Source: Carettochelys insculpta (taxonomy: Eukaryota; Chordata; Testudines; Carettochelyidae). From it: a DNA stretch of 64,000 nt. The translations under genes and the position numbers were made by a program. The stretch is taken from positions 22,914,001 to 22,978,000 of the forward strand of contig NC_134152.1 of the NCBI RefSeq assembly GCF_033958435.1. The letters run 5' to 3'. Shown piece after piece: positions 27,101 through 34,724 of the stretch (within the stretch, counting starts at the first letter, position 1; every line of letters begins with the position of its first letter). The notes beneath the pieces were generated by a model. That model did no database searches, was not told where the DNA came from, and worked only from the letters and a program-made list of their open reading frames with translations.

Positions 27101-30100
27101 AAGCCTGGTTCCACTGATACGAAAAGTCATCACAGCTGGGACTTCTTAGGCTGCAGTGGATGGCCATGCCATCTTTGGTGCCTTGTCATGCCCTTCGCTC
27201 TCCACAGAGCATAGCAGAACCGCCTTCCTGGTCATTGGATCTTGCTGTTGATCTCATCTGTCCAGTCCGCCGCGGCTGACTTTGCATGCTGGGATAGGCA
27301 ATTCCCTATCTCACCACAGGTTTCAGACCTGCTGGTTACCTTCACCTGGTTTAGCCCGCCTGTTGAAGCGGTTTATCGGGGTGTGGCCGCTGCATGCTAC
27401 AGCTTCTTGGAGCCACATGTGAGAGCTGGGTGCCAGGTGGGAACCAAAGGTGCACCAACTGCCCCGAAGAGACACAACAAGTCCCCCACACCAGAGGTGC
27501 TACCCCTCCCTGGACACCCCATACGTGAGCTATCCTGAGGTAAAAACTCAATGTAGAAAAGATGCTTTGATTCTACCTTGAGGAAAACTCACTAAGGTCC
27601 TCCTATACCCCTGTGGGGTAGATGTCAATGAGTTGACATCAGGGTAATGCTAAAGTACCTTGTCTTCACTGTGCTTTGAATCTCTTGAACTCATGGATAT
27701 TAATTACCCCCAGGTTGAAAAACAAGGCTTTTTTGGGCAGCAAAGACAAGGTCTGTATTGCCTGGGGTTACTGAAAGGACAGGAGACAGTTGGTATGGAT
27801 TTTAATTAGGCCGCAACTTTATTATTTAGATGTCTGGGACTGCCTGGCAGGTAAAGTGTACAGTGCAGGCAAGTCCAGGGTTATCCAAATCATAACCTGG
27901 GGCTGTCCCTCCCCCATTTCATTTACATCCAGGTCCCCTCAGCCAACCCACAGTTTGGAGTTTACCATCTACCACCCTCATAAGAGGGTTATGGTGAGAT
28001 ATGCGAACAGCATGAGAGGGCAGAGGAGGCTTGGATCCCTGCCATATCAGTCACAGGAGTACCTGGCTTCCCTCTCCCATCCTGTTCCTTTACCCAGCAC
28101 CTCCTTTTAAATACTTTATCTAGTCACTGGAGGCTTCCCTATATGGTACCTGCACTAGACATCTGCCTCAATGCTTACAAAATTAGTTACAACATATAGC
28201 CTACCCCTGCTGTTCATATCAAAAGAGGTTCTCCCCCACACCTGCTGTGGGGAAGGTGAACAAACCTCATTCCACCACAGCCAACCTGGTGGTGCCGGAA
28301 AATAATCCTTCCCATCCCTCCTTTTAGCGGAGTGCCTACAGGTTGAGTCTCTCTAATCCGGAACGTTCTCATCCAGCCACGTCCATAATCCGGCATGATT
28401 TTAGGTAGCTGGAAGGCCAGTTATCATGAGTGTGACCAAGTTCTCTGTAGTCCCATGAAGTTTGTTTACAGCCACCAGTCTTGCTTGTCAGTGTTCTGTG
28501 CCATTATTTAGCTCTAATTTACCCCTAAATGTCTTCTAAGAGCCCCCTGAAAGTAGTGAAAGTGCTGGTAATGTGCTAGACAATACTGACCTCCTGTCAT
28601 CCAGCAAATTCTCACGTCTGGCATTGGTCAGGTTCTGAGGGTGCCGGACAAGAGAGGTTCAACCTGTAGCAGAACGCCCACAGCAGGCCCTAACCCAACG
28701 TGATATCGGCTTCCACTAGGACAGAGAGTGTAGCTTCTGCCTTGCTTGCTGCCTAGAATAAAGAGGCTTCCCTGCAGAGAGCTTGCACCTTTATACCCTT
28801 CAGACCTCACATTCTTGGAGGGTGAGTCAGTGCTACAAAGCTGACCACTGCCCACCTTTTTCAAGCAGTCTCTGACCTCATCTCCTCTTCCCAACAAGCC
28901 CAGACAATGTCTGCCCTATTTTAATTGCGATGCGGTCACTGAGCTCACTTTACTACTGTTATCTCATTTTAGCCATTTTCTGTCCACAGCCACAGTGATG
29001 GAATGTCTCCACCTGGCACTGAAGCCAGTTTTTAGGTTTACACCATTCCTGACCAGACATGAGGTAAAAGTATAAACGGCTACATATTCATCCTTATAAA
29101 GTCTCTGGCTAATGTTCTCAAGGAACACTTTATATCAACAGTGGGGAACATAACCACCTCCATTTTTCCATGCAGAGGCAGAGAATCTGTAACATCATTT
29201 TTCTACCCTATTTCAGCCCCATCCCAAGAAGGCCCTTCATACTGTAGATGGGGCAGAGGGGGCAAGGCAGGGAATACTGGAGAGCCATGGGTACCATCCC
29301 TCATGCTACCAGCAGGAAATCTGCCTGAGGTAAAACAGACAAAGGCTGTACAGGTTGAAGCTCTCTAATCTGACACTCTTTTGTCTGGCAACAGCCATAA
29401 TCCAGCATGATTTTAGTTAGACGAAGGACCACTTATCATGGGTGTGGCCAAGTTTCCCATGGTCCCATAAAGTTTGTTTACAGCAATCAGTCCTGCCTCT
29501 CTGTGTTCTGTGATGTTATTTAGCTGTAATTTACCCCAAATGTCTTCTTAGAGCCCAGTAAGCAGTGGAAATATTGCTAATGTGCTAGACAACGTTAATC
29601 TCCCATGGTCCAGCAATTCTCTCATCCAGTACCAGTCCAGTCCCAAGGGTGCCAGACGAGAGAGGTTCAACCTATATTATCTTTCCCAATGAACTACTCC
29701 ATGTAGTGGAACTTCATGTTAAAGGAAAGGAAGTTTCAGAGGCAGGAGTCCGTAGTAACAGGAGAGGGACAGACAAGGTATGGAAACTGTATCCCCAGCA
29801 GAGTCCATAGCTTACAGTGGGTCAAAACTCACCATTTCTGTTCTAACAGAAATTCTGAGATTTCGACTTTTTCCCCAAACCAGAACAAAATGTTGAAACT
29901 TGGAAATTTCACACAAAATAAAATTTCATTTTTTTTATTTTAACCTCATCTAAATATTTAATTTTGACGATATGTTCATTGTTGTTCTATTATAATTTAT
30001 AATGTAAAAGTCTAAATAGTCTACTCTTAGGTCATGTGATGTTGCAACATAATAGGCCATGAACTATCACATCATGATAGGACAAATCAGTGTTTCCTAG

Positions 30101-33100
30101 CAACAAAACTTTCCACCAGAAAATTTTTGACAAACTCCACCGAATCCAGGGAGCTTCCGAAAGAAAGCCTCCTTTTCCTTCAGCAGAGCCTTTGCATACA
30201 GGACTCCTCCCTCCTAGCGGAAAGTCCAGAGGAGAGGTAATATCACCTAGTATTTGATGAGCCAATCCTGCAGTCATTCTGCATACAGAGCTCAACCTCT
30301 AGAGAAACTAGAGTTGATCTTGGAGTCCTTTCCAGCTGTCTGTTTGGCTCCATTGAGGAGGCAGTGTCTGCATCTCAGTGGTAAAAGTAAGGCAGTGCAC
30401 CCTGGTGCACCTTCCACTCAGAGTCGCCTGGGGCGCTTTGCTGCAGTTGGAGGTGTGTGGCCAGCTTACAGAGCACTCTTCAGTCAAGCTCCTGTTGGCT
30501 CCCCCAGGGCTCCTGCTGCAGGCTGGCGCTAGCTGCCGTGCAGGCTATGAACAGCAGGTCCCCAGGTGAGACAGGCAGGTGTGAAAGGAGCAGGCTGAAG
30601 GCACACTCTGGAGCGGTATGTGCACTCCCCGCCAGGCTCCTGGTGTGGCACTGGGGCCTGTCCTGCTGCCTGGCCCCTCTCTAGCTGGACACCAGGCAGT
30701 ACATGTGCAGTCCCTGGTGTGCACTGCTAAGAGCAGCCCATGGAGAGGAGCCAGGGCAGGGAGTGGGAGGCCAAGGCTGGGTTTTCATGTGCTGTTGCTA
30801 CTGCCTGTTTGCCTGCAATTTGCCTCCACACTGCTATCCACAGCTCCCTCAGCACAGCCAGCAAAGAGCAGTGGGACAGGGACCTGTCCACCAGCCAGGT
30901 AAGGTGACTGGGACTTTTCCAGCCCCAAGCCCCTCTGCGCACTCCCCCCTGCACACACAGACTCCAGCCCCATGTCTTGGGCCCCCCTCACTCCCGGATC
31001 CCTGCCCTAACTCCTGCACCCCTTACATTGCACAAAAACACTATCAGCCTCCTTCCCTGAGCCTCCTCACACCCTCAGCCCTCTGCCCTGACTCCTGCAC
31101 CTCCTACACACCCAGCCCCTGTCCTGAACCCCACCCCTCTTCTCCAAGGAGTTACAATAGATAGTACCTATATGAAATGTAAGTTGTTTCACCCCTGCTA
31201 CGTCTAGATGAAATGTGGGAGTAATGAGTTAGGGTTAGGGATCAGTGCTAGAATTTTGTAAATTCTTCTTGTATTTAATTATGAGTAGACTTACCCAGTG
31301 TTGCTTGGGTCTTGCAAGAGTCAGGGTTGGGATGAAACAGGGTTCAGGGCAGGGGTGAAGGATGCAAGAGGCAGAGCAGGGGATTGCAGGTGGTTTGGGG
31401 AGGAGGTAGGGACGCAAGAGTCAGGACAGATGGTTGGAGGGTATCGGGGGGGGCTCAGAACAAGGGGTGGGAGTATCAGGGAAGGGGGTGGAAGGCCACC
31501 TGCCAGCTTCTTTGTGGGGCTGGCCCACAGCATCAGGGACTGCATGGCCCTGGTCCTCAGGGGGCGGCAGGAGCAGTGCTGTCCATCTGGCAGCTGTTCT
31601 CTGGGGCAGACCAGGGTGGTGGGGCTGTGCCACTGGCCAGTGGCTGCTCCCCAAGCTGGAGCGCTAGCTGCCTCTTTGTGGTCATTCTGGGATCAAACTG
31701 TCCCCCATGTTTGCAACCCCTCTGTGGCCATTCATTAGTATAACTGGCCTGCTATCACACCCTCCCTTTCTGTTTGATAGGAAACAGTCACATTCCATGC
31801 ACATTCCATTGTCCTGGCACAAGCACACCCTGACCTCGCTTTAAGTTATGATAAAAGGAAGCGGCACACCAAATGTAGTGGTCCTAGCTTTTACCATCTA
31901 GGAGGAGATCTTGAACAAAGAGGCTCATAGACAGGCACGTAAACTCTCTCAAATATATAGTAGATTTTTTTTTTGAGCAATGGAATAACAAAGGTTTATT
32001 CAGGTTAAACTAATACAAACAAGCACAAGTGAAGAATTTTCCAACTCTCTGTCCTTAAAGCCAGGTTCAGCTCTTGGAAGCAAGAAGAGATTTTCATTTA
32101 CATAGTAGAAGACTAGGGCAGAATTTGGCTGCCATTTGGTAATGTGGAGTTTTGCAACACGTAACAAGAAGCTCTGTCCTGAAACCTTTCCAATACTCTG
32201 ATGGTGTGAGTGGTTTCAGCTGGGTGTCAGGTTTTTGAAAAAGAAATTCTTGGTTATTGAAAGTCCGTATATTTGGCCTTTTGATGTTAAATCTGTTTCT
32301 ATCTTTATTTTTAAGAAACATTCCCAGTCAAGAGACTTAATGACTGATTTGTAAGTCCCTTAGAAAGAGATCTGAGAATAGAAATTAGAATTAAACATTT
32401 GTATTATCCAGCGGTGCGCGGGAGCTGATATTTATTCAAATGTTAGGCAGCTGTATGTGTACTTACATAGTGTGAACTAGTGGCTCAACATGGTATTGCT
32501 ATGTGGAAAGAAACTACTAGAAGCCTGATTTCCCAATGCCCAGGCTGAGTAGTCTTCAAACCTATGTAAAACACATGTAAATGTCTACAGTTCTGATTTG
32601 CTGGCGTTTTACATTCATTTTGCACCAACTTCTAGCTCCAGTGACATATAAGCTGACTTAAGGAAGTTTGCATATGGGGCTCCCCAGGTGGTATAAAGAT
32701 GGTATAGCAGTTTTGTGCCACTGGCTTCTAGTCCCTGCAGCAAAGGGTATGTGGCAGAAGTGGAGGAAGGCATAGCCTGACTGCTGGGTCATGGCAATGC
32801 TGTTTGTATCTATAAAATTTCTGTCTCGTTGAAGGCTGCTGTGTCTTGTCTGCTCAGTCATCCCACCAATTTACTTATATGTCTGTTCTAATTAGTGCTG
32901 CCTGAATGAATTCTGTACTTGAAGCACTGTTAATTGTTGTTTTGTTTTTCAGGTGTTGAGCATCACTGTAACTCACACTTTCCGAATAGACAAGGCACGT
33001 CATCAGCTAAGTTACAGGCCAAAGAAATTTGCACTTACTGATTGTGTAGATCATTATCTTCAAACCAGCTCCAAGTACCAGGACCATAATAAGCTGCTTA

Positions 33101-33159
33101 ATATCTGTCTTGTCATAGGCATCTGTTTATGTTTGATCTTCTTTATTTTCCTCTCTTAA
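3056..33159 (+). CDS. SDR42E2: SDR42E2-like dehydrogenase, gene 1 (3' nine coding exons; 5' end outside window)
   Basis: Extended short-chain dehydrogenase/reductase of the 3-beta-HSD-like SDR42E group, expected to be an NAD(P)-dependent membrane-anchored oxidoreductase; the substrate is not known to me. Coding exons: 3056-3113, 4602-4720, 7544-7619, 9275-9357, 16058-16195, 19386-19451, 22813-22876, 28990-29063 and 32953-33159. They join to 294 codons with consistent phases and no stop. Visible signatures are the strand-loop [11 protein letters not shown], the catalytic HYARTK (Tyr-x3-Lys), the substrate-side [20 protein letters not shown], and a hydrophobic C-terminal anchor ([17 protein letters not shown]). 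The NAD-binding glycine motif must lie in exons left of the window. The wording of the motifs fits SDR42E2 better than SDR42E1. Introns are filled with transposons but no exon is broken. A head-to-tail paralogue lies 15 kb downstream. The family call is firm; the exact orthologue is less so. Confidence 0.85.
3360..4072 (-). mobile_element. Older DNA-transposon-like repeat interrupted by the solo LTR
   Basis: The sequence around the LTR (ctcacagctgagaatgg ... ggctatttggccagtag, then ggctagttcactag ... ctggttggacacc) reappears in reverse at about 12247-12490, starting gtgtccaaccag. An unnamed interspersed family; ends are approximate. Confidence 0.5.
3535..3952 (+). mobile_element. Solo LTR of an endogenous retrovirus-like element, with 5-bp TSD
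   Basis: 418 bp, begins TGTGATGGAGTG, ends CCCCATCACA (TG...CA with short inverted ends), with an internal AATAAA at about 3863. Flanked by GGGTG at 3530-3534 and 3953-3957. No gag/pol sequence next to it, so it is a solo LTR left by recombination. It is nested in an older repeat that resumes at 3958. A relative is at 18474. Confidence 0.85.
4602..4720 (+). CDS. SDR42E2: Gene 1 exon with YTST...VVFGG motif
   Basis: 119 bp, acceptor ttgttgtag, donor GTATTT. It completes a Val codon from the previous exon and ends in phase 0 (PYFPLEK). It carries the Ser/Thr of the SDR active site within [11 protein letters not shown]. By hand count it differs from the gene 2 exon at about 19 of 119 bases. Confidence 0.9.
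4868..4990 (+). repeat. 123-bp local direct duplication, unit A
   Basis: Matches 6740-6862 over 123 bases with five mismatches and no gap by hand alignment. Lies in the intron after the exon at 4602. Confidence 0.9.
5055..5620 (-). mobile_element. CR1 LINE 3' fragment (older copy), interrupted at 5191-5371
   Basis: Minus-strand CR1 3' region: the left end reads agaatcctagagtactagaa, and right of the insertion is the reverse complement of the [17 protein letters not shown] coding region. Degenerate. Confidence 0.75.
5191..5371 (-). mobile_element. Penelope-tail-like short retroelement with 9-bp TSD
   Basis: Inserted in the CR1 fragment and flanked by AAAATCTCT at 5182-5190 and 5372-5380. It begins with an A-run, then gcagctgtcatgtagcac and tttaaaggctaacaaaat, the same motif as the ends of the Penelope-like element at 37970-38990. 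Confidence 0.75.
5621..6660. other. Intronic stretch with no recognised gene
   Basis: Unique or unassigned intron sequence of gene 1. Open frames of up to 134 codons occur but show no family motif. Nothing further seen. Confidence 0.4.
6663..7252 (+). mobile_element. Tc1/mariner (Tigger-like) repeat, ACAGGTTGAA family, copy 1
   Basis: Terminal inverted sequence acaggttgtacctccctg on the left and gagcttcaacctgt on the right. GC-rich middle. Contains the 123 bp duplicate at 6740-6862. Related copies at 9016, 20276, 28339, 29351, 53340 and 61377. Confidence 0.6.
6740..6862 (+). repeat. 123-bp local direct duplication, unit B, inside a transposon
   Basis: The second unit is inside the repeat whose ends are ACAGGTTG at about 6665 and CAACCTGT at about 7250. 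Unit A does not have that repeat around it, so B looks like a copy of A inserted into the transposon. Confidence 0.85.
7544..7619 (+). CDS. SDR42E2: Gene 1 exon with catalytic Tyr-x3-Lys
   Basis: 76 bp, acceptor tctttccag, donor GTAGAT. It encodes [16 protein letters not shown]..., where Tyr and Lys of YxxxK are the catalytic pair of SDR enzymes. A second acceptor three bases downstream (cagcag) would drop one Gln; the longer form matches the gene 2 exon length. About 24 of 76 bases differ from gene 2. Confidence 0.9.
8308..8622 (+). mobile_element. hAT-like non-autonomous transposon, CAGGGGTTCTCAACC ends
   Basis: Termini CAGGGGTTCTCAACC and GGGAACCACTG. Flanks GCCTGTTG (8300-8307) and GCCTCTTG (8623-8630) match at 7 of 8 bases, a decayed 8 bp duplication. 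Confidence 0.85.
9016..9175 (+). mobile_element. Tigger-like repeat, ACAGGTTGAA family, short copy
   Basis: Left ccaggttgaatatctctag, right tagagagatacagcctg followed by TA. Internally deleted relative to the 330 bp copies. Confidence 0.6.
9275..9357 (+). CDS. SDR42E2: Gene 1 exon with [10 protein letters not shown] motif
   Basis: 83 bp, acceptor tatctcctag, donor GTATGT. It completes a Gly codon and ends in phase 0. It encodes [27 protein letters not shown], a conserved block of extended SDRs. Its first 59 bases differ from gene 2 at only one position, unlike the other exons (see findings). Confidence 0.9.
9660..10925. other. Intronic stretch; GC-rich block then unassigned sequence
   Basis: 9690-10230 is GC- and proline-codon-rich and gives overlapping frames in several registers, none with a family motif; this is composition, not coding. 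10230-10925 has nothing I recognise. Confidence 0.4.
10935..11060 (+). mobile_element. Penelope-tail-like fragment
   Basis: Contains gagaggtagccgtgtttg, ccttaaatgctaacac and cttttcatgagatacc, the degenerate form of the tail motif at 37970-38990. Confidence 0.55.
11195..11300 (-). mobile_element. Penelope-tail-like fragment
   Basis: Reads aaaaagcagtcatgtagcac, tttaaagacttacaaaat and cccacttcttcagagctg; close to the left end of the element at 37970. Confidence 0.65.
11320..11630. mobile_element. Harbinger-like MITE debris, two right ends
   Basis: Two copies of a terminus reading tagtgtagacatagcctta (11455-11475) and tagtgtagatatagcctta (about 11609-11627). The left termini are lost. Related to the elements at 21286 and 22995. 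Confidence 0.5.
11740..11960 (-). mobile_element. CR1 LINE 3' end fragment
   Basis: Reads tgaatggccatattgcgtaa and ccaatggtccatccagtcca, the reverse complement of the conserved CR1 3' end. Confidence 0.75.
12247..12490 (+). repeat. Unnamed interspersed repeat, GTGTCCAACCAG end
   Basis: Same family as the repeat broken by the LTR near 3360-4072, in opposite orientation: gtgtccaaccagttctg ... ctggccaaatagccacatg ... cctccatgaggttatctcc. Confidence 0.5.
13033..15071 (+). pseudogene. CR1 ORF2 reverse transcriptase, broken
   Basis: Part 1 (to 13470) carries [16 protein letters not shown] and [16 protein letters not shown], with the first catalytic Asp. Part 2 resumes at about 14126 with [20 protein letters not shown] and KFADDTKLF (the Asp-Asp pair), then a C-terminal region ending at 15071. 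Breaks: the nested CR1, a one-base frameshift in the A- or G-run after the junction (14126-14157) and one TAG at 14511-14513 where CAG is expected. Apart from these the frame is open. Confidence 0.85.
13040..15270 (+). mobile_element. CR1 LINE 3' half (RT and 3' end), host of a nested CR1
   Basis: 5'-truncated copy running from within the RT domain to the typical CR1 3' end (ggccgttcttatgttcttatg). Split by a reverse-oriented CR1 at 13471-14117. Well preserved, so young. Confidence 0.9.
13471..14117 (-). mobile_element. Nested CR1 3' fragment with TSD
   Basis: Reverse orientation, reading [19 protein letters not shown] to [15 protein letters not shown] on the minus strand. Flanked by GGGTTAGA (13463-13470) and GGGTTGGA (14118-14125), a target-site duplication of about 8 bases. 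Its homologous segment in the host copy is at about 14590-15265. Confidence 0.85.
15325..15965 (-). mobile_element. Older CR1 fragment interrupted by a hAT MITE
   Basis: Minus-strand reading gives [20 protein letters not shown] right of the MITE and a degenerate KKGxEASLEIxD block left of it. The two halves join across 15527-15708. Confidence 0.75.
15527..15708 (+). mobile_element. hAT-like MITE, CAGTGTTCCC family, with perfect 8-bp TSD
   Basis: Begins CAGTGTTCCCCGTAAG and ends agagagaacattg. Flanked on both sides by CTGCAGAA (15519-15526 and 15709-15716). It fixes the boundaries and TSD length of this family. Confidence 0.9.
16058..16195 (+). CDS. SDR42E2: Gene 1 exon (TNIQSGLF...[10 protein letters not shown])
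   Basis: 138 bp, acceptor ctgtttccccag, donor GTAAGT, phase 0 at both ends, 46 codons. It carries the [19 protein letters not shown] block that follows the substrate loop in 3-beta-HSD-like SDRs. Confidence 0.9.
16196..18473. other. Intronic stretch without recognised gene
   Basis: Intron of gene 1 between the exons at 16058 and 19386. Sequence around 17040-17500 (agggttgggatggacagc, gaccaggaatcaagg) has the look of a repeat but I cannot place it. No coding motif seen. Confidence 0.4.
18474..18870 (+). mobile_element. Solo LTR, second copy of the TGTGATGGAGTG family
   Basis: 397 bp, similar to 3535-3952 throughout, including ttttgaatcggaggcagc, the AATAAA at 18783 and the CCCCATCACA end. 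The left terminus reads TGTGTGGAG. The five-base flanks (gcttc and ctctt) do not match, unlike the first copy. Confidence 0.8.
19386..19451 (+). CDS. SDR42E2: Gene 1 exon ([13 protein letters not shown])
   Basis: 66 bp, acceptor ctctttaacag, donor GTATGT, phase 0 at both ends. [10 protein letters not shown] matches the conserved SGQxYxIxDG stretch of SDR42E enzymes. Confidence 0.85.
19608..19932 (+). mobile_element. hAT-like non-autonomous transposon, CAGTGTTTTTC ends
   Basis: Termini CAGTGTTTTTC and GAAAAAACACTG. Flanks TACCTGAT (19600-19607) and TATCTGAT (19933-19940), 7 of 8 matching. GC-rich core. It lies 156 bases after a coding exon of gene 1. Confidence 0.8.
20060..20195 (+). mobile_element. 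Penelope-tail-like fragment
   Basis: Reads gtaaccatgttagtctggat, ggcaccttatagactaacag and atgagctttcgtgagcac. Confidence 0.65.
20276..20603 (+). mobile_element. Tigger-like repeat, ACAGGTTGAA family
   Basis: Right end gttcaacctg followed by TA; the left end is eroded. The middle (ttatttagctctaatttacc) is shared with 28339, 29351 and, in reverse, 53340. Confidence 0.7.
21286..21580 (+). mobile_element. Harbinger-like MITE with TTA target duplication
   Basis: Begins GGCCAGGTCTACCCTAG, ends atatagacgtaccc, flanked by TTA at 21283-21285 and 21581-21583. Three-base TTA/TAA duplications are typical of PIF/Harbinger. Confidence 0.8.
21584..22405 (+). mobile_element. Old CR1 fragment with a nested hAT MITE
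   Basis: Degenerate RT and 3' sequence: cactgacctagatggacc, ttgtatataataccaagctg, agtagtgtctcctgttctgg and gaggagagcaacaaaaatt. Interrupted at about 21813-21995. Confidence 0.65.
21813..21995 (-). mobile_element. hAT-like MITE, CAGTGTTCCC family, reverse copy
   Basis: Ends cagggaacactg at 21995; the left terminus (tatcccctctaattttt) is slightly eroded. Nested in an older CR1. Confidence 0.7.
22813..22876 (+). CDS. SDR42E2: Gene 1 exon ([14 protein letters not shown])
   Basis: 64 bp, acceptor atccctttcag, donor GTAAAA, leaving one base of a codon. It encodes [21 protein letters not shown]. The phase is completed exactly by the exon at 28990. Confidence 0.85.
22995..23187 (+). mobile_element. 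Harbinger-like MITE, short copy
   Basis: Begins GGGCAGGTCTACACTAG, ends gtgtagatataccc, flanked by TTA and TCA. Internally similar to 21286-21580 (ttgatccttgatactcaatt). Confidence 0.75.
23455..27560 (-). mobile_element. Near-full-length non-CR1 LINE with APE endonuclease, RT and C-terminal zinc finger
   Basis: Minus strand from about 27560 (GC-rich 5' region) to about 23455. The single long reading frame holds endonuclease, RT and a C-terminal Cys/His finger. The encoded protein resembles sequences often mislabelled craniofacial development protein 2-like in vertebrate annotations. The clade cannot be fixed without alignment; it is clearly not the CR1 of this window. It lies in an intron of gene 1, antisense. 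Confidence 0.85.
23548..27072 (-). pseudogene. LINE ORF2-type polyprotein (EN-RT-zinc finger), broken by few mutations
   Basis: Order on the minus strand: [11 protein letters not shown] and [11 protein letters not shown]; then [18 protein letters not shown] and [10 protein letters not shown] (endonuclease, ending about 25850); [14 protein letters not shown] and [17 protein letters not shown] (RT entry, 25280-25000); FIDLFDAVN and [11 protein letters not shown] (RT catalytic Asp residues); [26 protein letters not shown] (thumb); and [18 protein letters not shown] (zinc finger, about 23548-23605). Lesions: TGA and TAA near 26475-26505, TAG and TAA near 25510-25542, TAG at 24934-24936 in place of a Gln codon, and a one-base loss near 23838. 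All segments before that deletion share one frame. Confidence 0.85.
27561..28338. other. Intronic stretch, unassigned
   Basis: Contains a short palindrome, tgtcaatgagttgaca at about 27621. Open frames are short and motif-free. Confidence 0.4.
28339..28666 (+). mobile_element. Tigger-like repeat, ACAGGTTGAA family, TA duplication
   Basis: Left CAGGTTGAGTCTCTCTAATC preceded by TA, right agaggttcaacctg followed by TA. 328 bp, best bounded copy of the family here. It ends 323 bases before the exon at 28990. Confidence 0.8.
28990..29063 (+). CDS. SDR42E2: Gene 1 exon ([12 protein letters not shown]...FLTRHE)
   Basis: 74 bp found by searching for the missing stretch between LGYCKPW and [10 protein letters not shown]. 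Acceptor tctgtccacag, donor GTAAAA. Two leading bases complete an Ala codon, then [12 protein letters not shown] and TPFLTRHE, matching the amphipathic stretch before VLSxxVTHTF in the family. Lengths and phases on both sides fit exactly. Confidence 0.85.
29351..29674 (+). mobile_element. Tigger-like repeat, ACAGGTTGAA family
   Basis: Left CAGGTTGAAGCTCTCTAATC after TA, right gagaggttcaaccta followed by TA. Confidence 0.75.
30250..31740. other. GC-rich, low-complexity intronic block
   Basis: Long stop-poor frames on both strands come from G/C-rich, Pro/Gly-rich composition (for example the C-rich 30920-31130 and G-rich 31310-31490). No domain or splice-consistent exon seen. Confidence 0.5.
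31793..31968 (+). repeat. Unnamed interspersed repeat shared with 59628-59786
   Basis: Shared words: aagttatgataa, gtggtcctag and aactctctcaaatatatag. No coding feature. Confidence 0.55.
32953..33159 (+). CDS. SDR42E2: Gene 1 terminal coding exon with membrane anchor
   Basis: Acceptor tttgtttttcag, then 68 codons and TAA at 33157-33159. [16 protein letters not shown] is the conserved C-terminal SDR42E block. The last 20 or so residues are hydrophobic and probably form a membrane anchor, as in other SDR42E/3-beta-HSD-like enzymes. Confidence 0.9.
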   Translation: MLSITVTHTFRIDKARHQLSYRPKKFALTDCVDHYLQTSSKYQDHNKLLNICLVIGICLCLIFFIFLS

Positions 33160-33225
33160 GCATATGAATTTATGCCAATATTCCTAGAAAACCCACTGTT
33201 AAAATGAGTTTGTTAACACTCAGTA

Positions 33226-33231
33226 AATAAA
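33226..33231 (+). promoter_or_regulatory. Candidate polyadenylation signal of gene 1
   Basis: AATAAA 67 bases after the stop codon. A second AATAAA lies at 33325-33330. A DNA transposon begins at 33347, so the 3' UTR is probably short. Confidence 0.5.
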
Positions 33232-33346
33232 TTAATGTCAGTGTTTTCCTCAGTCCATGTGAACTTCAATTATTCTTTGAATAAGTTATTTGGACTGATG
33301 CATTTTAAGCTGCTTCTGCTATTAAATAAAAAATGGCATATCAGTA

Positions 33347-34475
33347 CACTCATCCCTTGTTAAATTTACTTTACTTACGAGTACTCAGTTAAACAAGGGA
33401 CACATATACCTACCTTTGTTCATTAGACGAGTGAATTTCCCCACTAATACGAGCCTTCCCCCATCCCCGCAGTCCCAACCAGCCACAAACGGAACACCTG
33501 CTGGCCCGCAGCCCCCCGATGACCTGGCCCACTCCCAACACCCCCCCGGCCCAGTCCCCTAACCCACCACCCCAGGTAAGTTATGGACTTACTTACCGCT
33601 GGTGTAGCCTGGAGGAGCTGCTGGTACCTCCAGCTGTGCAAGTCAAAGCAGCTCCGGCTGTGTGGCAGGGTGGCCGCGTGCTGTGAAGCAACTCTGGAGC
33701 GCAGTGGGGTGCCCACAACCATGCGGTCAGGCACCTCCAACCATGCTCCACAGCTCCCCCGACATCCTCTGGCCCAGCCCGCTCCAAACACCCTCCCCCC
33801 TGGCTTGCAGCTCCCCCCACACTCTCTGGCCCAGCTCGGCCTGCTCCCAACACCCCTCACAGCTCCCCCTGCAGCCTCCGGCCCGGCCCACCTGGCCAGA
33901 CCCACTCCCAACACTCCCCCAGCCCACAGCACGCCCCTGGCCAGCCCACTCCCATCACCCCCCACCACTCGCAGCTCCCCCGACACCCTCCGGCCTGGCC
34001 CAGCTTGCTCCCAGCACTGCCCTGATCCTCAGCATGCCCTGGCCCAGCCTGGTCCCAGCACTCCCCTGCCCGCAGATCCCCACACACACCCCAGCCCGGC
34101 CCACTCCTAATACCCACGCTGGCCCAATCCTCGAAACCCCCAGCCTGCCACACCCCCTACAGGTACCACTGGTGCAGTCCTGAGCAACAAGCTCCCACCT
34201 CCTCCACCGGAGCTGCCACCAGGTTTTAACCCTCCCTCCCGCTGATGGCTCCAGACTGCCCCCAGCCCTAAACCCTCTCCAACCCCCCACCCAAGGTTCA
34301 CTCACCTTTCAAAAGCAGGGCCACATCCTGCCACACCTTCATGGAGTTAGGAGCACTCAGAACCAATCAGAGACTTTAATGTGTATTTAATGGCAATTTA
34401 GTGTCTGTCTTAAAAGTTTTCGCCTACAAGCAGGAAGTTGGGAACCAACTGTGCTCGTATAGTGAGGGACGAGTG
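33347..34475 (+). mobile_element. Tigger-like DNA transposon with GC-rich repeated core
   Basis: Termini CACTCATCCCTTGTT and the inverse agtgagggacgagtg, each flanked by TA (33345-33346, 34476-34477). The core (33730-34110) is an irregular tandem array of a unit like ccagcccactcccaacac, giving spurious Pro-rich frames. It lies just after the gene 1 polyadenylation signals. Confidence 0.8.
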
Positions 34476-34724
34476 TAATTCTCAAAGGTTCCAGCTACTA
34501 CTCTTTTTAGAGTATAAAAAACTCACAAGGCCATAGGAGATCACCACTGACATGTGCAAGCCCCAGAGCTGCTGTTTCTATTTGATTCATCTCAATAAAG
34601 CACCTTCTGAAAATGCTGAAAGAAGAAGCTGAAAGCAGAGAAGATACAGTAGAGTTTCAATGTCGTGTAAATAACAGCAAGTAGCTATAATAAAGAAACC
34701 CTTCACCCAGAGGTGAGCAATCAG

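Noticed and set aside
30254..31740. Several 90-150 codon frames
   Set aside because: Low-complexity GC-rich intron sequence; no motif, and gene 1 exons skip it cleanly.
33444..34305. Long Pro/Gly-rich frames on both strands
   Set aside because: They lie inside the tandem-repeat core of a Tigger-like element and translate the repeat unit.
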